Positions 35,324-44,362 of a DNA stretch of 64,000 bases are shown here, piece by piece. The position numbers and the translations under genes are program-made. The DNA lies in assembly GCA_024401115.1 (NCBI GenBank), contig JAKSLP010000001.1:62001-126000 (forward strand), written 5' to 3'. This stretch comes from Bacteroidaceae bacterium (lineage in GTDB: Bacteria; Bacteroidota; Bacteroidia; Bacteroidales; Bacteroidaceae). The notes under the pieces are model-generated. The model was not told where the DNA came from and did not search any database. It was given only the letters and a program-made list of their open reading frames with translations. How positions within the stretch are numbered: the first letter of the stretch is position 1; every line of letters begins with the position of its first letter.

Positions 35324-35905
35324 ATGAAATCAATCGACGTAAAGGGTTCTCTGCGCAAGGAGACCGGTAAGAAGAGCACACGCGAGTTGCGTAAGGCTGA
35401 TTTAGTTCCATGTGTATTGTATGGTGAGAAGAAGGACGAGAACGGAAATCAGGTAGCTGTTCACTTTGAGGTTGCTAACTCAGAGTTGCGTAACCTGGTT
35501 TACACTCCAAACATCTATAGCGTAAACCTGACAATCGATGGCGTTACCTGCAAGGCTATTCTGAAGGACATTCAGTTCCACCCAGTAAAGGACAACATCC
35601 TGCATGTTGATTTCTATGAGATTACCGAGGAGAAGCCAATCATTATGGAGGTTCCTGTTTCATTGAATGGTCTGGCTGCTGGTGTACGTGCCGGTGGTAA
35701 GCTGCAGGCTCAGGTTCGTAAGCTGAAGGTTAAGGCTGTTTATACAGCAATTCCAGAGAAGCTGAATATCGATGTTACTAACTTGGAGTTGGGTAAGACC
35801 ATCAAGTGCGGTGAGTTGTCATTCGAGGGTCTGGAGTTGGTAACTCCAAAGGAGGTAGTTGTTTGTGCAGTTCGTATGACTCGTGCTGCTCGCGCTGCTC
35901 AGTAA
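35324..35905 (+). CDS. rplY: 50S ribosomal protein L25, Ctc form
   Basis: A protein of 193 residues that binds 5S rRNA in the large subunit. The N-terminal L25 domain (1-95) shows GSLRKETGKKSTRELRKADLVPCVLYG and KDNILHVDFYEI. The C-terminal TL5 domain (about 100-185) includes VSLNGLAAGVRAGGKLQAQVRKLKV, as in the Ctc/general stress form. Length is normal. It is followed by pth after 21 bases, the usual neighbour. Confidence 0.95.
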   Translation: MKSIDVKGSLRKETGKKSTRELRKADLVPCVLYGEKKDENGNQVAVHFEVANSELRNLVYTPNIYSVNLTIDGVTCKAILKDIQFHPVKDNILHVDFYEITEEKPIIMEVPVSLNGLAAGVRAGGKLQAQVRKLKVKAVYTAIPEKLNIDVTNLELGKTIKCGELSFEGLELVTPKEVVVCAVRMTRAARAAQ

Positions 35906-35926
35906 GTTCTTTGATACACTGAACGG

Positions 35927-36490
35927 ATGAAGTACCTGATTGTGGGATTGGGTAATATCGGCGATGAGTACGATGGAACCCGTCACAACATAGGATTTAG
36001 AGTATTGGATGCCTTTGCCAAGGCATCCAATATTTCGTTTAAAGACGGCCGTTACGGGTTTACTGCCGAAACGTCCATTAAGGGTCGCCAACTGGTCCTG
36101 CTGAAGCCTTCCACCTATATGAATCTGAGTGGAAATGCTGTTCGTTATTGGATGCAGAAGGAAAAGATTGCCTTGGAGAATGTTTTGGTGGTTGTCGATG
36201 ACCTGGCACTTCCTTTTGGTCAGTTAAGATTAAAGGGCAAGGGTAGTGATGCCGGTCATAACGGTTTGAAGCACATTGCACAAATTCTTGGAACACAAGC
36301 ATATAACCGTTTGCGCTTTGGCATTGGAAACGAGTTTCCCCGGGGTGGACAGGTAGACTTTGTGCTGGGATATTTCTCGGATGAGGATTTAAAGACAATG
36401 GATGAGCGGGTGGCATTGGCCTGCGACATCATAAAAAGTTGGGTACTGGCAGGCATAGAGATTACTATGAACCAGTATAATAAAAAATAA
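35927..36490 (+). CDS. pth: Peptidyl-tRNA hydrolase
   Basis: A protein of 187 residues that releases peptides from tRNA after drop-off. The catalytic block [18 protein letters not shown] has His in TRHN, and [40 protein letters not shown] and the basic C-terminal helix are all present. It lies between rplY and an S4-domain gene whose ATG overlaps the stop codon (TAATG), so translation is coupled. Confidence 0.95.
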   Translation: MKYLIVGLGNIGDEYDGTRHNIGFRVLDAFAKASNISFKDGRYGFTAETSIKGRQLVLLKPSTYMNLSGNAVRYWMQKEKIALENVLVVVDDLALPFGQLRLKGKGSDAGHNGLKHIAQILGTQAYNRLRFGIGNEFPRGGQVDFVLGYFSDEDLKTMDERVALACDIIKSWVLAGIEITMNQYNKK

Positions 36491-36909
36491 TGGAAGCAAG
36501 ATTGGATAAGTGGCTGTGGTCTGCCCGCATTTTTAAGACCCGTACCATTGCTGCGGATGCATGCAAGAAGGGAAGAGTTATGATTAACGGCGTTCAGCAG
36601 AAACCGTCGAAGATGGTTAAGGAAGGTGAGGTTATTCAGGTTCGCAAACCGCCTGTTACTTATTCATTCAAGATCTTACGTGCTATCCAAAACCGTGTGG
36701 GTGCCAAATTGGTACCTGAAGTGCTGGAGAATGTCACCACACCAGATCAGTATGAACTGCTGGAGATGAATCGCATCAGCGGATTTGTGGATCGTGCACG
36801 TGGAACAGGCCGACCTACTAAGAAAGAGCGTAGAGATCTGGATGATTTCATACAGCCGGAATATCTCGACGATATGTTTGATTGGGATGATGACGAGGAT
36901 GAAGATTAA
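36490..36909 (+). CDS. hslR: S4-domain RNA-binding protein (Hsp15/HslR-like)
   Basis: A protein of 139 residues with an S4 domain at 1-60 (ARLDKWLWSARIFKTRTIAADACKKGRVMING), which binds structured RNA. The HslR/Hsp15 group rescues nascent chains on dissociated 50S subunits. The C-terminus is strongly acidic (DWDDDEDED), unlike the basic tail of E. coli Hsp15, so the exact role is less sure. It overlaps the pth stop codon. The double sensor kinase gene starts only 7 bases after its stop, so read-through transcription is likely. Confidence 0.85.
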   Translation: MEARLDKWLWSARIFKTRTIAADACKKGRVMINGVQQKPSKMVKEGEVIQVRKPPVTYSFKILRAIQNRVGAKLVPEVLENVTTPDQYELLEMNRISGFVDRARGTGRPTKKERRDLDDFIQPEYLDDMFDWDDDEDED

Positions 36910-36915
36910 TGTGTC

Positions 36916-39900
36916 ATGTTAACGTGTCAAGTATATAGGTTAATTCGTTGTTTCAGTTTCATGCTGATTTCTCTTGTGGTGTGTCTTTTCACGTCATGCC
37001 AACAAGAAACGGTTTCTAGCACACAATACAAGGTGTTGGTACTCAATTCGTACCAGCCTTCTTTTCAGCATGCTTCAAAGTCTGTAGATCTTTATCAGGA
37101 GTATTTTCGGAAGGCCAAGGTTAATGTGGACCTGAAGAATATATTTCTGGAATACCCTTATGGTTTGTTGGAGAAACAGTGGGAGGAAGGCCTTCAGCCC
37201 CAAATTGATGAATTGGGTGATTGGACTCCTGATCTTGTCATTCTCAATAACGACTTTGCCGTTCAGGTGGCAACCTTAAATCCGGAATGGTTGCGTCAGT
37301 ATCCTGTAGTATATGGCGGTATCGTGGCACCGGATGATTTACTTTTGGACCTGTTCACCAATATGACAGGTTTTGTTTGCCCTCCTGATTATCTGGCCAA
37401 CTTGGAGTTCATTGAGCAGGTTACCGGTCAAAAGGAGGCGGTGATGGAGTTGGATTATACCTATACTGATTCCATTATTCGCGGTTATCTGTCGGAGGCA
37501 GAGAAATCGTTTCCTGAAGGATATAAGATAACAACGGTGTCAGCGGGTTCACCTAGCCGTAATGTGGCTGGTGATTCCACCGGTCGCGCCGGCATGAGAT
37601 ACCTGGAGCAGATGTATCATGAGTCTAAGTACAATGCGCATCTGCAGGTGCTTGTAAATTCATATAGCAACCTGATTATGAACCGTTCAGGTGCTCCTCA
37701 GTTCACGGCTACTGATGTTCAGTTTGCCGAGGGTGATGCACGTCTGGTGGGTGGATTCTTCCCGTCATTGGAAACTCAGATTCAGGATCAGGTGACCTAC
37801 GCAGTAGCCATTCTGGAAGGTAAGGCCCCAAAGGATTTGCCCCAAATGAAGCATCGTAATGAATATTTCATGGACTACGATGCCATGCTTCGCCGTAACA
37901 TGGAGTATAGCCAATGGAGCGGAAAGGCTACGATTCTCAATGTGCCTTTCAATGTGAAGCATCCGTATTGGTATGCTTCCTTTATCCTGTTAGGTCTGGT
38001 TCTGCTCTCAATCTTGACCTGGGTGGTTTCACAATTGGTAATCAATTATCTGCATTTCAGAAAAGAGCGTATTGTGGAAAACCTGAACCAGCAGAAGGAG
38101 CGTAGAAACCAGCTGCTTCTTGCGGCCAAGTGCACCAACTGGATGTTAAAGGATGGTGTGATTTCTTTCCATAAAGCTTTCGCCAATCAATGGAATAAGG
38201 AATTATCCAATATGAACCTTGTTGATTTTGTCTTGTTGGTTGATGCCAGTCAGCGTAGTGCTTTTGCTGATTTCCTGGCACAGAAAGATGATACACATAA
38301 CCAGCAGAGTTTCCGTATCTCCTTTGATGGTGGTGCATCATGGCATTTGTGGGAGTTGATCTACAAGACATATACCCCCAATGAGGGCGATGAGATTCTG
38401 CTGGGATTGATGATGAACATGGATCAGCAGAAAGATGCCGAAGATCAGATGCAGCATGCTCAGGAGGTTTCAGAATTGGTAGAGATGAAAGAAATGTTTC
38501 TGGCCAATATGAACCATGATATCCGTACTCCTTTGGCTGCCATTGCCGGTTTTGCCGAAGTCATCACTGATTCAGAAAGCGACCTGGATGATGAATCTTT
38601 GCAGACATATTCCGAGATTATTTCACAAAACTCGGGCGTATTGCTGAAGTTGGTGGATGACGTTTTGAACATGCGTGGAGATGATATTGGAAAATTCAGG
38701 TATTATCCGAAACCAACCCAGGTGGATGAACTGATGGAAAAGGCCTTTGGCACGAATCAGGTTCTGGCTCCTCAGAATCTGGAGTTCCGCCTGCTTCGTG
38801 GTAAGGAAGGGCTGACCATTAACGTGGATTCTGAGCGTACCTTACAGGTAATCAACAATTTCTTAAGCAATGCATTCAAATTTACGCCACAGGGATTTGT
38901 AGCATTAGGCTGGCAGTATGTTGATGCCACCGAGGAGGTTGAACTGTTCGTTATTGACACCGGTGTAGGTATTTCCATCGAGAAACAGCGAAAGTTGTTC
39001 TACCGTTTTTATAAGACCGATGAGCATCATATCGGTACAGGATTAGGATTACACATTTGTAAGACATTGGTGGAAGATCAGGCAGGACATATCGAAGTGA
39101 AGAGTACAGATGGTGCCGGTAGTCGTTTCTCTGCATTCTTTAAAGTACTGAAAATGTTGGTACTGATACTAAGTTTGGGACTTGTTTCCTGTGGAAAGGC
39201 CTCGTTACAGAATCGTGAGGACAATCGTGATTTCAAGGTGGCTGTTGTTCACAGTTACGATGCATTGCTGGAGGATTATGCCACTTTTGATAAGGTCTTG
39301 AATGAAAAGATGGAATCTGCGGGGGTGAATGTGCGTAAGAGTACCTTCTATTTGGACTTGGAAGAAATAAACCCGTCAAGTGAAGCCGTTATCCAAACCT
39401 TGGATTCATTGGAGAAAATGAAACCGGATGTCATTCTGATGGATGATGACTTGGGCGTGATGTCCATGCTGAAAACCGACCGGGCAATCTTGCATGAGAC
39501 TCCTGTTGTAGTGGGAGGCCTGACGCTTGCCGATTGGAACTTGCAGCACAGGTTCCCGTTGCTGACCGGTTGGGAGGCTCCGATTGACTATCCAAAGAAC
39601 ATTGAGTTGGCCGCAGAATTGTGGGACATGAATCTCGTTGAGATAGAACTGGATCACTCCCCTGTCGACAGCCTCCGTCGCAAAGTCCTGAGTGATGCGA
39701 TAGCCCGTCCTCCGTTTGTTGATAATAGTGATTTGCATTGCCGAACCTTGTCTTGGAGCGACTTGAAAGAAAGCGAATTGAAGGACAGTATCGTTGTGAT
39801 GGTCATATCTCTTCAGTCGCCGGAGTTGAATACGGAAAAGATTCCTCATCCGGAACGTCCGATTACTGATCCGGTGGCTTACACCCGCAATTTGCAGATG

Positions 39901-41421
39901 TATAGTTACGCCTATCCTCAGCTCATCGTAAAGCAGGATGCCTATAGCGACAGTATGGTGGATCCTTATCGCTCACCGGAATTGACAGCTATCAGAACCA
40001 ATTTTGGAACATCCTCAGCTTCTTATATTGCAGGATATTTTGCAACGACTGAGACGGTGGCTTCAGATATGGCCGACTATGCCATTCAAATACTTCAGGG
40101 TGTTCCTGTGGCAAAATTGCCGCCAAGTGTGCATCAGGCGGAGTATATGATGGATTACAATGCCTTGATGCTTTGGGAGCATAATGAAAACATGGGCTAT
40201 TCATATTTCAAGGATAGAGACTTTCATATCGTGAATTTGCCCTACCGCCTGGCTCATCCTGTATTGTATTATGGCCTTCCAGGTTCGGGACTTCTTTTGC
40301 TGATGCTGGTAGTTGCATTCTTTGCCCGTCGTTTCAACAGGCGAAGAAGATGGGAATTGGATGCATTGAAGCGTCAGGTAGAGCATGAGATCAGAGCGGG
40401 TTCCATGGTCTTAAACAGCTTTAAGGGAACAGTGTTTAGTTATCGCCATGGATACATAACCCTGGATGAGGACTTTATGAAACGCAACGAGTTTGATGTA
40501 GTTACAATCTCAGATGACGAGTTCAGAAGTTATATTCATCCAGACTATATGGCTGATTTTGACAGTTTGTTGGAATCATTCCAACAGCCGGGAACGTACG
40601 ATCATCACCTCTTTATTAAATATATGGAGGATAAGACATATCATTGGTTGCTGATGCATTACGTTGTGAATCGTCCGGGAGAGGCTGACGGTTTTTCAAT
40701 GATGGATGATGTGGCTGTGATGAGAGAGCAGAAGATTCGAACTGCACAGCAGCAGATGCAAGCTGCCATGGAAAAGAATGAATTCTTGAATAATATCAGC
40801 TATATCATTCGTGGTCCTTTGAGCAGTATCCTGGGCTTCTCGGACTTGCTTTCCAAGCGGTTCTATGATTTTACTCCCGAGGAAAGAAACGAGTTCTGTG
40901 TGACTGTCCGTGAGCAGAGCCGCCATTTGTTGGAAACGGTCAATCAGGTTCTGGAACTGAGCCGAATTGAGTCTGGCCGTGCCGAAATAGAAATGGAGGC
41001 TGTCAGTCCTCAGGTAACTATGGATAATGTTTTGGCACGCTGGCAAGCCAAAGTGGAGGAGAAAGAAGGCGTCAGCCTGGTTTATCAGCCTGGCCGTTTA
41101 GGACTACAAGTCTGGGCCAATGCTTACCGTTTGGAATCAGCTTTGGACTTACTGATGAAGCGTGTACTGGACACTACGGAAAAAGGTCTTATTGCCATTG
41201 GTTGGGGGTATAATCTGGATACCCGCGAGGTTACCTTCTTTATTGAGGATACAAGTGGAGGATTGGATCAGAGTGAAAAGGAAGGTCTTTTCAACCAGTC
41301 AGGAAATATTGATTTGGCTTTGGCTCATTCCATTGTATCCCGAATGAAAGGACGCCTGGAAGTTCAGAGTCGGGTAGGCGTAGGAAGCCGTTATATGATA
41401 TCATTGCCAGAAATGACATAA
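36916..41421 (+). CDS. Tandem double sensor protein: active-looking histidine kinase fused to a degenerate second copy
   Basis: A protein of 1501 residues made of two similar halves. Half 1 (1-746): lipoprotein-like signal (Cys 28), ABC substrate-binding-like sensor (about 38-345), membrane segment (353-376), linker, His kinase with phospho-acceptor His534 (NMNHDIRTPL), N-box NFLSNAFKF, DTGVGI (681) and GTGLGLHIC (707). Half 2 (747-1501): internal Met747 begins a new lipoprotein-like signal (LILSLGLVSC, Cys 759), then a second similar sensor, membrane segment (1116-1139) and a kinase-like part in which the His is Tyr1296 (NNISYIIRGPL) and the ATP motifs are lost. A role as signal modulator for half 2 is inferred. 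No response regulator is adjacent. It may be two genes fused in frame. Confidence 0.85.
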   Translation: MLTCQVYRLIRCFSFMLISLVVCLFTSCQQETVSSTQYKVLVLNSYQPSFQHASKSVDLYQEYFRKAKVNVDLKNIFLEYPYGLLEKQWEEGLQPQIDELGDWTPDLVILNNDFAVQVATLNPEWLRQYPVVYGGIVAPDDLLLDLFTNMTGFVCPPDYLANLEFIEQVTGQKEAVMELDYTYTDSIIRGYLSEAEKSFPEGYKITTVSAGSPSRNVAGDSTGRAGMRYLEQMYHESKYNAHLQVLVNSYSNLIMNRSGAPQFTATDVQFAEGDARLVGGFFPSLETQIQDQVTYAVAILEGKAPKDLPQMKHRNEYFMDYDAMLRRNMEYSQWSGKATILNVPFNVKHPYWYASFILLGLVLLSILTWVVSQLVINYLHFRKERIVENLNQQKERRNQLLLAAKCTNWMLKDGVISFHKAFANQWNKELSNMNLVDFVLLVDASQRSAFADFLAQKDDTHNQQSFRISFDGGASWHLWELIYKTYTPNEGDEILLGLMMNMDQQKDAEDQMQHAQEVSELVEMKEMFLANMNHDIRTPLAAIAGFAEVITDSESDLDDESLQTYSEIISQNSGVLLKLVDDVLNMRGDDIGKFRYYPKPTQVDELMEKAFGTNQVLAPQNLEFRLLRGKEGLTINVDSERTLQVINNFLSNAFKFTPQGFVALGWQYVDATEEVELFVIDTGVGISIEKQRKLFYRFYKTDEHHIGTGLGLHICKTLVEDQAGHIEVKSTDGAGSRFSAFFKVLKMLVLILSLGLVSCGKASLQNREDNRDFKVAVVHSYDALLEDYATFDKVLNEKMESAGVNVRKSTFYLDLEEINPSSEAVIQTLDSLEKMKPDVILMDDDLGVMSMLKTDRAILHETPVVVGGLTLADWNLQHRFPLLTGWEAPIDYPKNIELAAELWDMNLVEIELDHSPVDSLRRKVLSDAIARPPFVDNSDLHCRTLSWSDLKESELKDSIVVMVISLQSPELNTEKIPHPERPITDPVAYTRNLQMYSYAYPQLIVKQDAYSDSMVDPYRSPELTAIRTNFGTSSASYIAGYFATTETVASDMADYAIQILQGVPVAKLPPSVHQAEYMMDYNALMLWEHNENMGYSYFKDRDFHIVNLPYRLAHPVLYYGLPGSGLLLLMLVVAFFARRFNRRRRWELDALKRQVEHEIRAGSMVLNSFKGTVFSYRHGYITLDEDFMKRNEFDVVTISDDEFRSYIHPDYMADFDSLLESFQQPGTYDHHLFIKYMEDKTYHWLLMHYVVNRPGEADGFSMMDDVAVMREQKIRTAQQQMQAAMEKNEFLNNISYIIRGPLSSILGFSDLLSKRFYDFTPEERNEFCVTVREQSRHLLETVNQVLELSRIESGRAEIEMEAVSPQVTMDNVLARWQAKVEEKEGVSLVYQPGRLGLQVWANAYRLESALDLLMKRVLDTTEKGLIAIGWGYNLDTREVTFFIEDTSGGLDQSEKEGLFNQSGNIDLALAHSIVSRMKGRLEVQSRVGVGSRYMISLPEMT

Positions 41422-41426
41422 TAAAA

Positions 41427-41450
41427 ATAGGGTGCCGTTTGGCACCCTAT
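41427..41450. terminator. Bidirectional terminator between the double kinase and clpB
   Basis: ATAGGGTGCC (41427-41436) and GGCACCCTAT (41441-41450) form a perfect 10-bp stem around GTTT, with A- and T-rich flanks on the two sides. Confidence 0.9.
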
Positions 41451-41454
41451 CTTT

Positions 41455-44043
41455 TTAGTTATTGAAAACAAGTCCGTCATTGTCGGTGTTGATGATGATC
41501 GGTTTCTCCCGATTCACTTCTCCTGAAAGAATCTTTTTACTCAGATCGTTCAACAGGTAGCGTTGGATGGCGCGCTTTACTGGTCGTGCTCCGAACTCTG
41601 GGTCGAATCCGGCATCAGACAAGTAGGAGATGGCTGCATCTGTGACACGCATCTCAATACCGTTTTCCTTCAGCATCTTATAGATATTGCTGACCTGCAT
41701 GCGGACAATCTGCTCAATCTCATGCTGATTCAATGGCAGGAACATGATGGTCTCATCAATTCGGTTCAGGAACTCCGGTCGGATGTTCTGCTTGAGCATT
41801 TCCATCACATTGTTTTTGGTCTCTTCAACCAACTGCTCACGATTGCCGTCGTTCAGCTTCTCGAACTGGCTTTGGATGTAACTGCTGCCTAAGTTGCTGG
41901 TCATAATGATGATGGTGTTCTTGAAATTGACCGTTCTGCCCTTGTTGTCAGTCAGACGTCCGTCGTCCAACACCTGAAGCAAGATGTTGAATACATCCGG
42001 ATGTGCCTTCTCAATCTCGTCAAACAGCACCACGCTACATGGCTTACGTCTTACAGCTTCGGCCAGTTGTCCGCCCTCATCGTCTCCCACGTATCCCGGA
42101 GGCGCTCAAATCAGTCGGCTGACACTGTGCTTCTCCTGGTATTCACTCATATCGATACGTGTCATCAGGGTTTCATCATCAAACAGATACTCTGCCAATG
42201 CCTTGGCCAACTCGGTCTTACCAACACCGGTGGTACCCAGGAAGATGAAACTGCCGATTGGGCGTTTTGGGTCCTGCAATCCGGCACGGCTTCTGCGGAC
42301 AGCATCACTGACTGCAGCAATGGCTTCTTCCTGGCCAATGACACGCTTATGCAGCTCTTCCTCCAGTCTAAGCAATTTCTCGCGTTCGCTCTGCAGCATC
42401 TTGTTTACTGGAATTCCTGTCCATCTGCTGACAACATCGGCAATGTCCTCGGCGGTGACCTCTTCCTTTACCATGGCTTCTGCACCCTGGCGCTCCTTTA
42501 GCTGCAACTGCACATTGTTGATTTCGTCCTCCAATGCTTTCAGACGTCCGTATCTGATTTCGGCTACTTTCCCATAATTTCCCTCTCGCTCAGCACGGTC
42601 GGCTTCAAACTTCAGTTGTTCAATCTGTTTCTTGTTCTCCTGAATCTTGTTGACCAGTTCCTTCTCGCTTTGCCACTTAGCCTTATAATTGCTTTCCTCT
42701 TCCTGAAGTTCTGCAATCTCCTTGTTCAGTTGTGCCAGTTTGGCCTCATCATTCTCCCGCTTGATGGCTTCACGCTCAATCTCAAGCTGTCGCAAGCGGC
42801 GGGTAATCTCATCCAAATCCTCGGGCACGCTGTCGCGCTCCATACGCAATTTGGCTGCAGCCTCATCCATCAGGTCAATGGCTTTGTCGGGCAGGAAACG
42901 CTCGGTGATGTAACGGTTGCTTAACTCTACCGCAGCAATGATGGCATCATCCTGGATACGAACTTTGTGATGGTTCTCATAGCGCTCTTTCAGTCCTCGC
43001 AGAATGGAGATGCTGTTCAAAATGTCAGGCTCGTTTACCATAACGGTTTGGAACCGGCGTTCCAGAGCCTTATCCTTCTCAAAGTACTTCTGGTATTCAT
43101 CCAGTGTCGTAGCACCGATACTTCTCAGTTCACCGCGCGCCAATGCTGGCTTCAGAATGTTGGCGGCATCCATGGCGCCCTCACTCTTTCCGGCTCCAAC
43201 CAGAGTGTGGATCTCATCAATGAACAGGATAATCCGGCCTTCGCTCTTGGTCACCTCGCTGATTACGCTCTTTAGACGCTCCTCAAACTCACCTTTGTAT
43301 TTTGCTCCAGCTACAAGGGCACCCATATCCAGACTATACAGTTGCTTGTCTTTCAGGTTCTCAGGTACGTCTCCTCTTAAAATACGATGTGCAAGACCCT
43401 CAACGATGGCAGTTTTACCAGTTCCGGGTTCACCTATTAATATAGGGTTGTTCTTTGTTCTACGGCTTAAAATCTGCAATACGCGACGTATCTCATCATC
43501 ACGGCCGATAACAGGATCCAACTTTCCGCTTCTGGCAGCCTCATTCAGGTTGATGGCATACTTGCTCAGACTCTGATAAGTATCTTCGCTGCTCTGCGAT
43601 TTAACGCTATTGCCACCTCTCAGTTCATTGATAGCCTGTCGCAGATCCTTCTCGTTCATTCCGGCATCTTTCAGTATGGTGGAGATGGAACTCTTCACTT
43701 TTAAGGTGGCCAGCAACATGGCTTCCAGTGAGACATACTGGTCGCCTAACTCGTGGCTGATATCCTCAGCTTTCTGAATCAGTTCATTGCTCTCTCTGCT
43801 CAGGTATGGTTCTCCACCCTGAACGCGTGGCAGTGACTGCAACTCGCTTTGGGCTACGGTTTGTACATTCTGTAAATTGACACCTAGCTTTTGGAATAAG
43901 AAACTGGTGACGTTTTCACCCACATGCAAGATACCCAATAAGATATGGACGGGCTCTATTGCTTGCTGTCCATTATTCTGAGTAATCTGAACAGCCTGCT
44001 GAATAGCATCTTGTGCCTTAATGGTAAAATTGTTGAAGTTCAT
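41455..44043 (-). pseudogene. clpB: clpB disaggregase gene with one in-frame TGA stop at codon 646
   Basis: Read through, the frame encodes 862 residues, the normal ClpB length: N-domain (1-145), NBD1 with GEPGTGKTA, coiled-coil M-domain (about 400-525), NBD2 with [11 protein letters not shown] and the C-terminal domain. The frame is broken at 42106-42108, where TGA replaces the conserved Gly codon in SRLI-G-APPGYVG (one base change, GGA to TGA). This pore-loop region lies between the Walker A and Walker B motifs of NBD2. Sequence on both sides is intact, so the mutation is recent or an error. The truncated protein would lack the second ATPase. Strong Shine-Dalgarno AAGGAGG at 44050-44056. 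The start is the ATG at 44041-44043. Confidence 0.93.
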
Positions 44044-44113
44044 AATTTTCCTCCTTATTTTAAATTTTAATCTTATGCTCATGGAATTACAATTTATCCG
44101 CCAATGAATAGAA

Positions 44114-44130
44114 TCTGCCAAAGTGGCAGA
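44114..44130. promoter_or_regulatory. Palindrome TCTGCCA-AAG-TGGCAGA upstream of clpB, candidate stress operator
   Basis: A perfect 7-bp inverted repeat with a 3-base centre, 71 bases before the clpB start codon. It is not the HrcA-type CIRCE element. It could bind a heat-shock or stress regulator. Confidence 0.45.
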
Positions 44131-44205
44131 TAATCAGGTTGTTATAAGTGTAGAAAATGACAAGAATGGCATAAGTGAGGCTTTAAGTGACCTAAAATGG
44201 CCGAC

Positions 44206-44240
44206 TTTGTTTCCATTTTCAAATAATTTTGCTATCTTTG
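44206..44240 (+). promoter_or_regulatory. Promoter of the CorA-family gene
   Basis: TATCTTTG (44233-44240) is a perfect -7 element, with TTTG (44206-44209) 23 bases upstream. Transcription would start near 44246, about 22 bases before the leader ORF. Confidence 0.7.
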
Positions 44241-44267
44241 CACACGAAACCAAGTTTTATACATCAA

Positions 44268-44300
44268 ATGGACGATTATTACGCGGAGAATAACGATTAA
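44268..44300 (+). CDS. Ten-codon acidic leader ORF upstream of the CorA-family gene
   Basis: ATG at 44268 and TAA at 44298-44300 enclose MDDYYAENND. Four of ten residues are Asp or Glu. The stop lies 3 bases before the first strand of a hairpin. Short acidic leader peptides are known to destabilise ribosomes in low magnesium in enterobacterial Mg transporter leaders; use of that idea here is inference. Translation is not shown. Confidence 0.5.
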   Translation: MDDYYAENND

Positions 44301-44303
44301 CCC

Positions 44304-44353
44304 CGGCAGAGGATTGCAGAGTTCAACCCTCCGCCGTAAAAACGATTTGGAGG
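44304..44353 (+). promoter_or_regulatory. Alternative hairpins able to mask the CorA-family Shine-Dalgarno
   Basis: CGGCAGAGG (44304-44312) pairs with CCTCCGCCG (44328-44336), one mismatch, loop 15 bases. The same CCTCC (44328-44332) also pairs with GGAGG (44349-44353), the Shine-Dalgarno 9 bases before the start codon at 44363. The decamer GAGGATTGCA occurs at 44309-44318 and 44350-44359. The two hairpins exclude each other, as in a translational attenuator. Confidence 0.55.
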
Positions 44354-44362
44354 ATTGCATTT

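Larger units (their letters stand above)
44044..44362. other. Divergent region between clpB and the CorA-family gene
   Basis: A 319-base region without a protein gene except the leader ORF. It holds the clpB Shine-Dalgarno and palindrome and the corA promoter, leader ORF and hairpins, all listed separately. 44131-44205 shows no recognised element; no clear TAnnTTTG box for clpB was found. Confidence 0.7.

Noticed and set aside
42106..42108. TGA in clpB read as glycine (alternative code) or selenocysteine
   Set aside because: TGA ends many complete genes in the window, for example asnA and the KefB-like gene, so it is a normal stop here. No SECIS-like hairpin was seen, and ClpB is not a selenoprotein.
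41984..42577. Long plus-strand frames opposite clpB
   Set aside because: They are shadows of the conserved clpB reading frame, which has clear ATPase motifs on both sides of the stop.
44268..44362. M-box or other known magnesium riboswitch
   Set aside because: The leader is only about 115 bases and lacks the multi-helix M-box layout. A short ORF with two alternative stems fits better.
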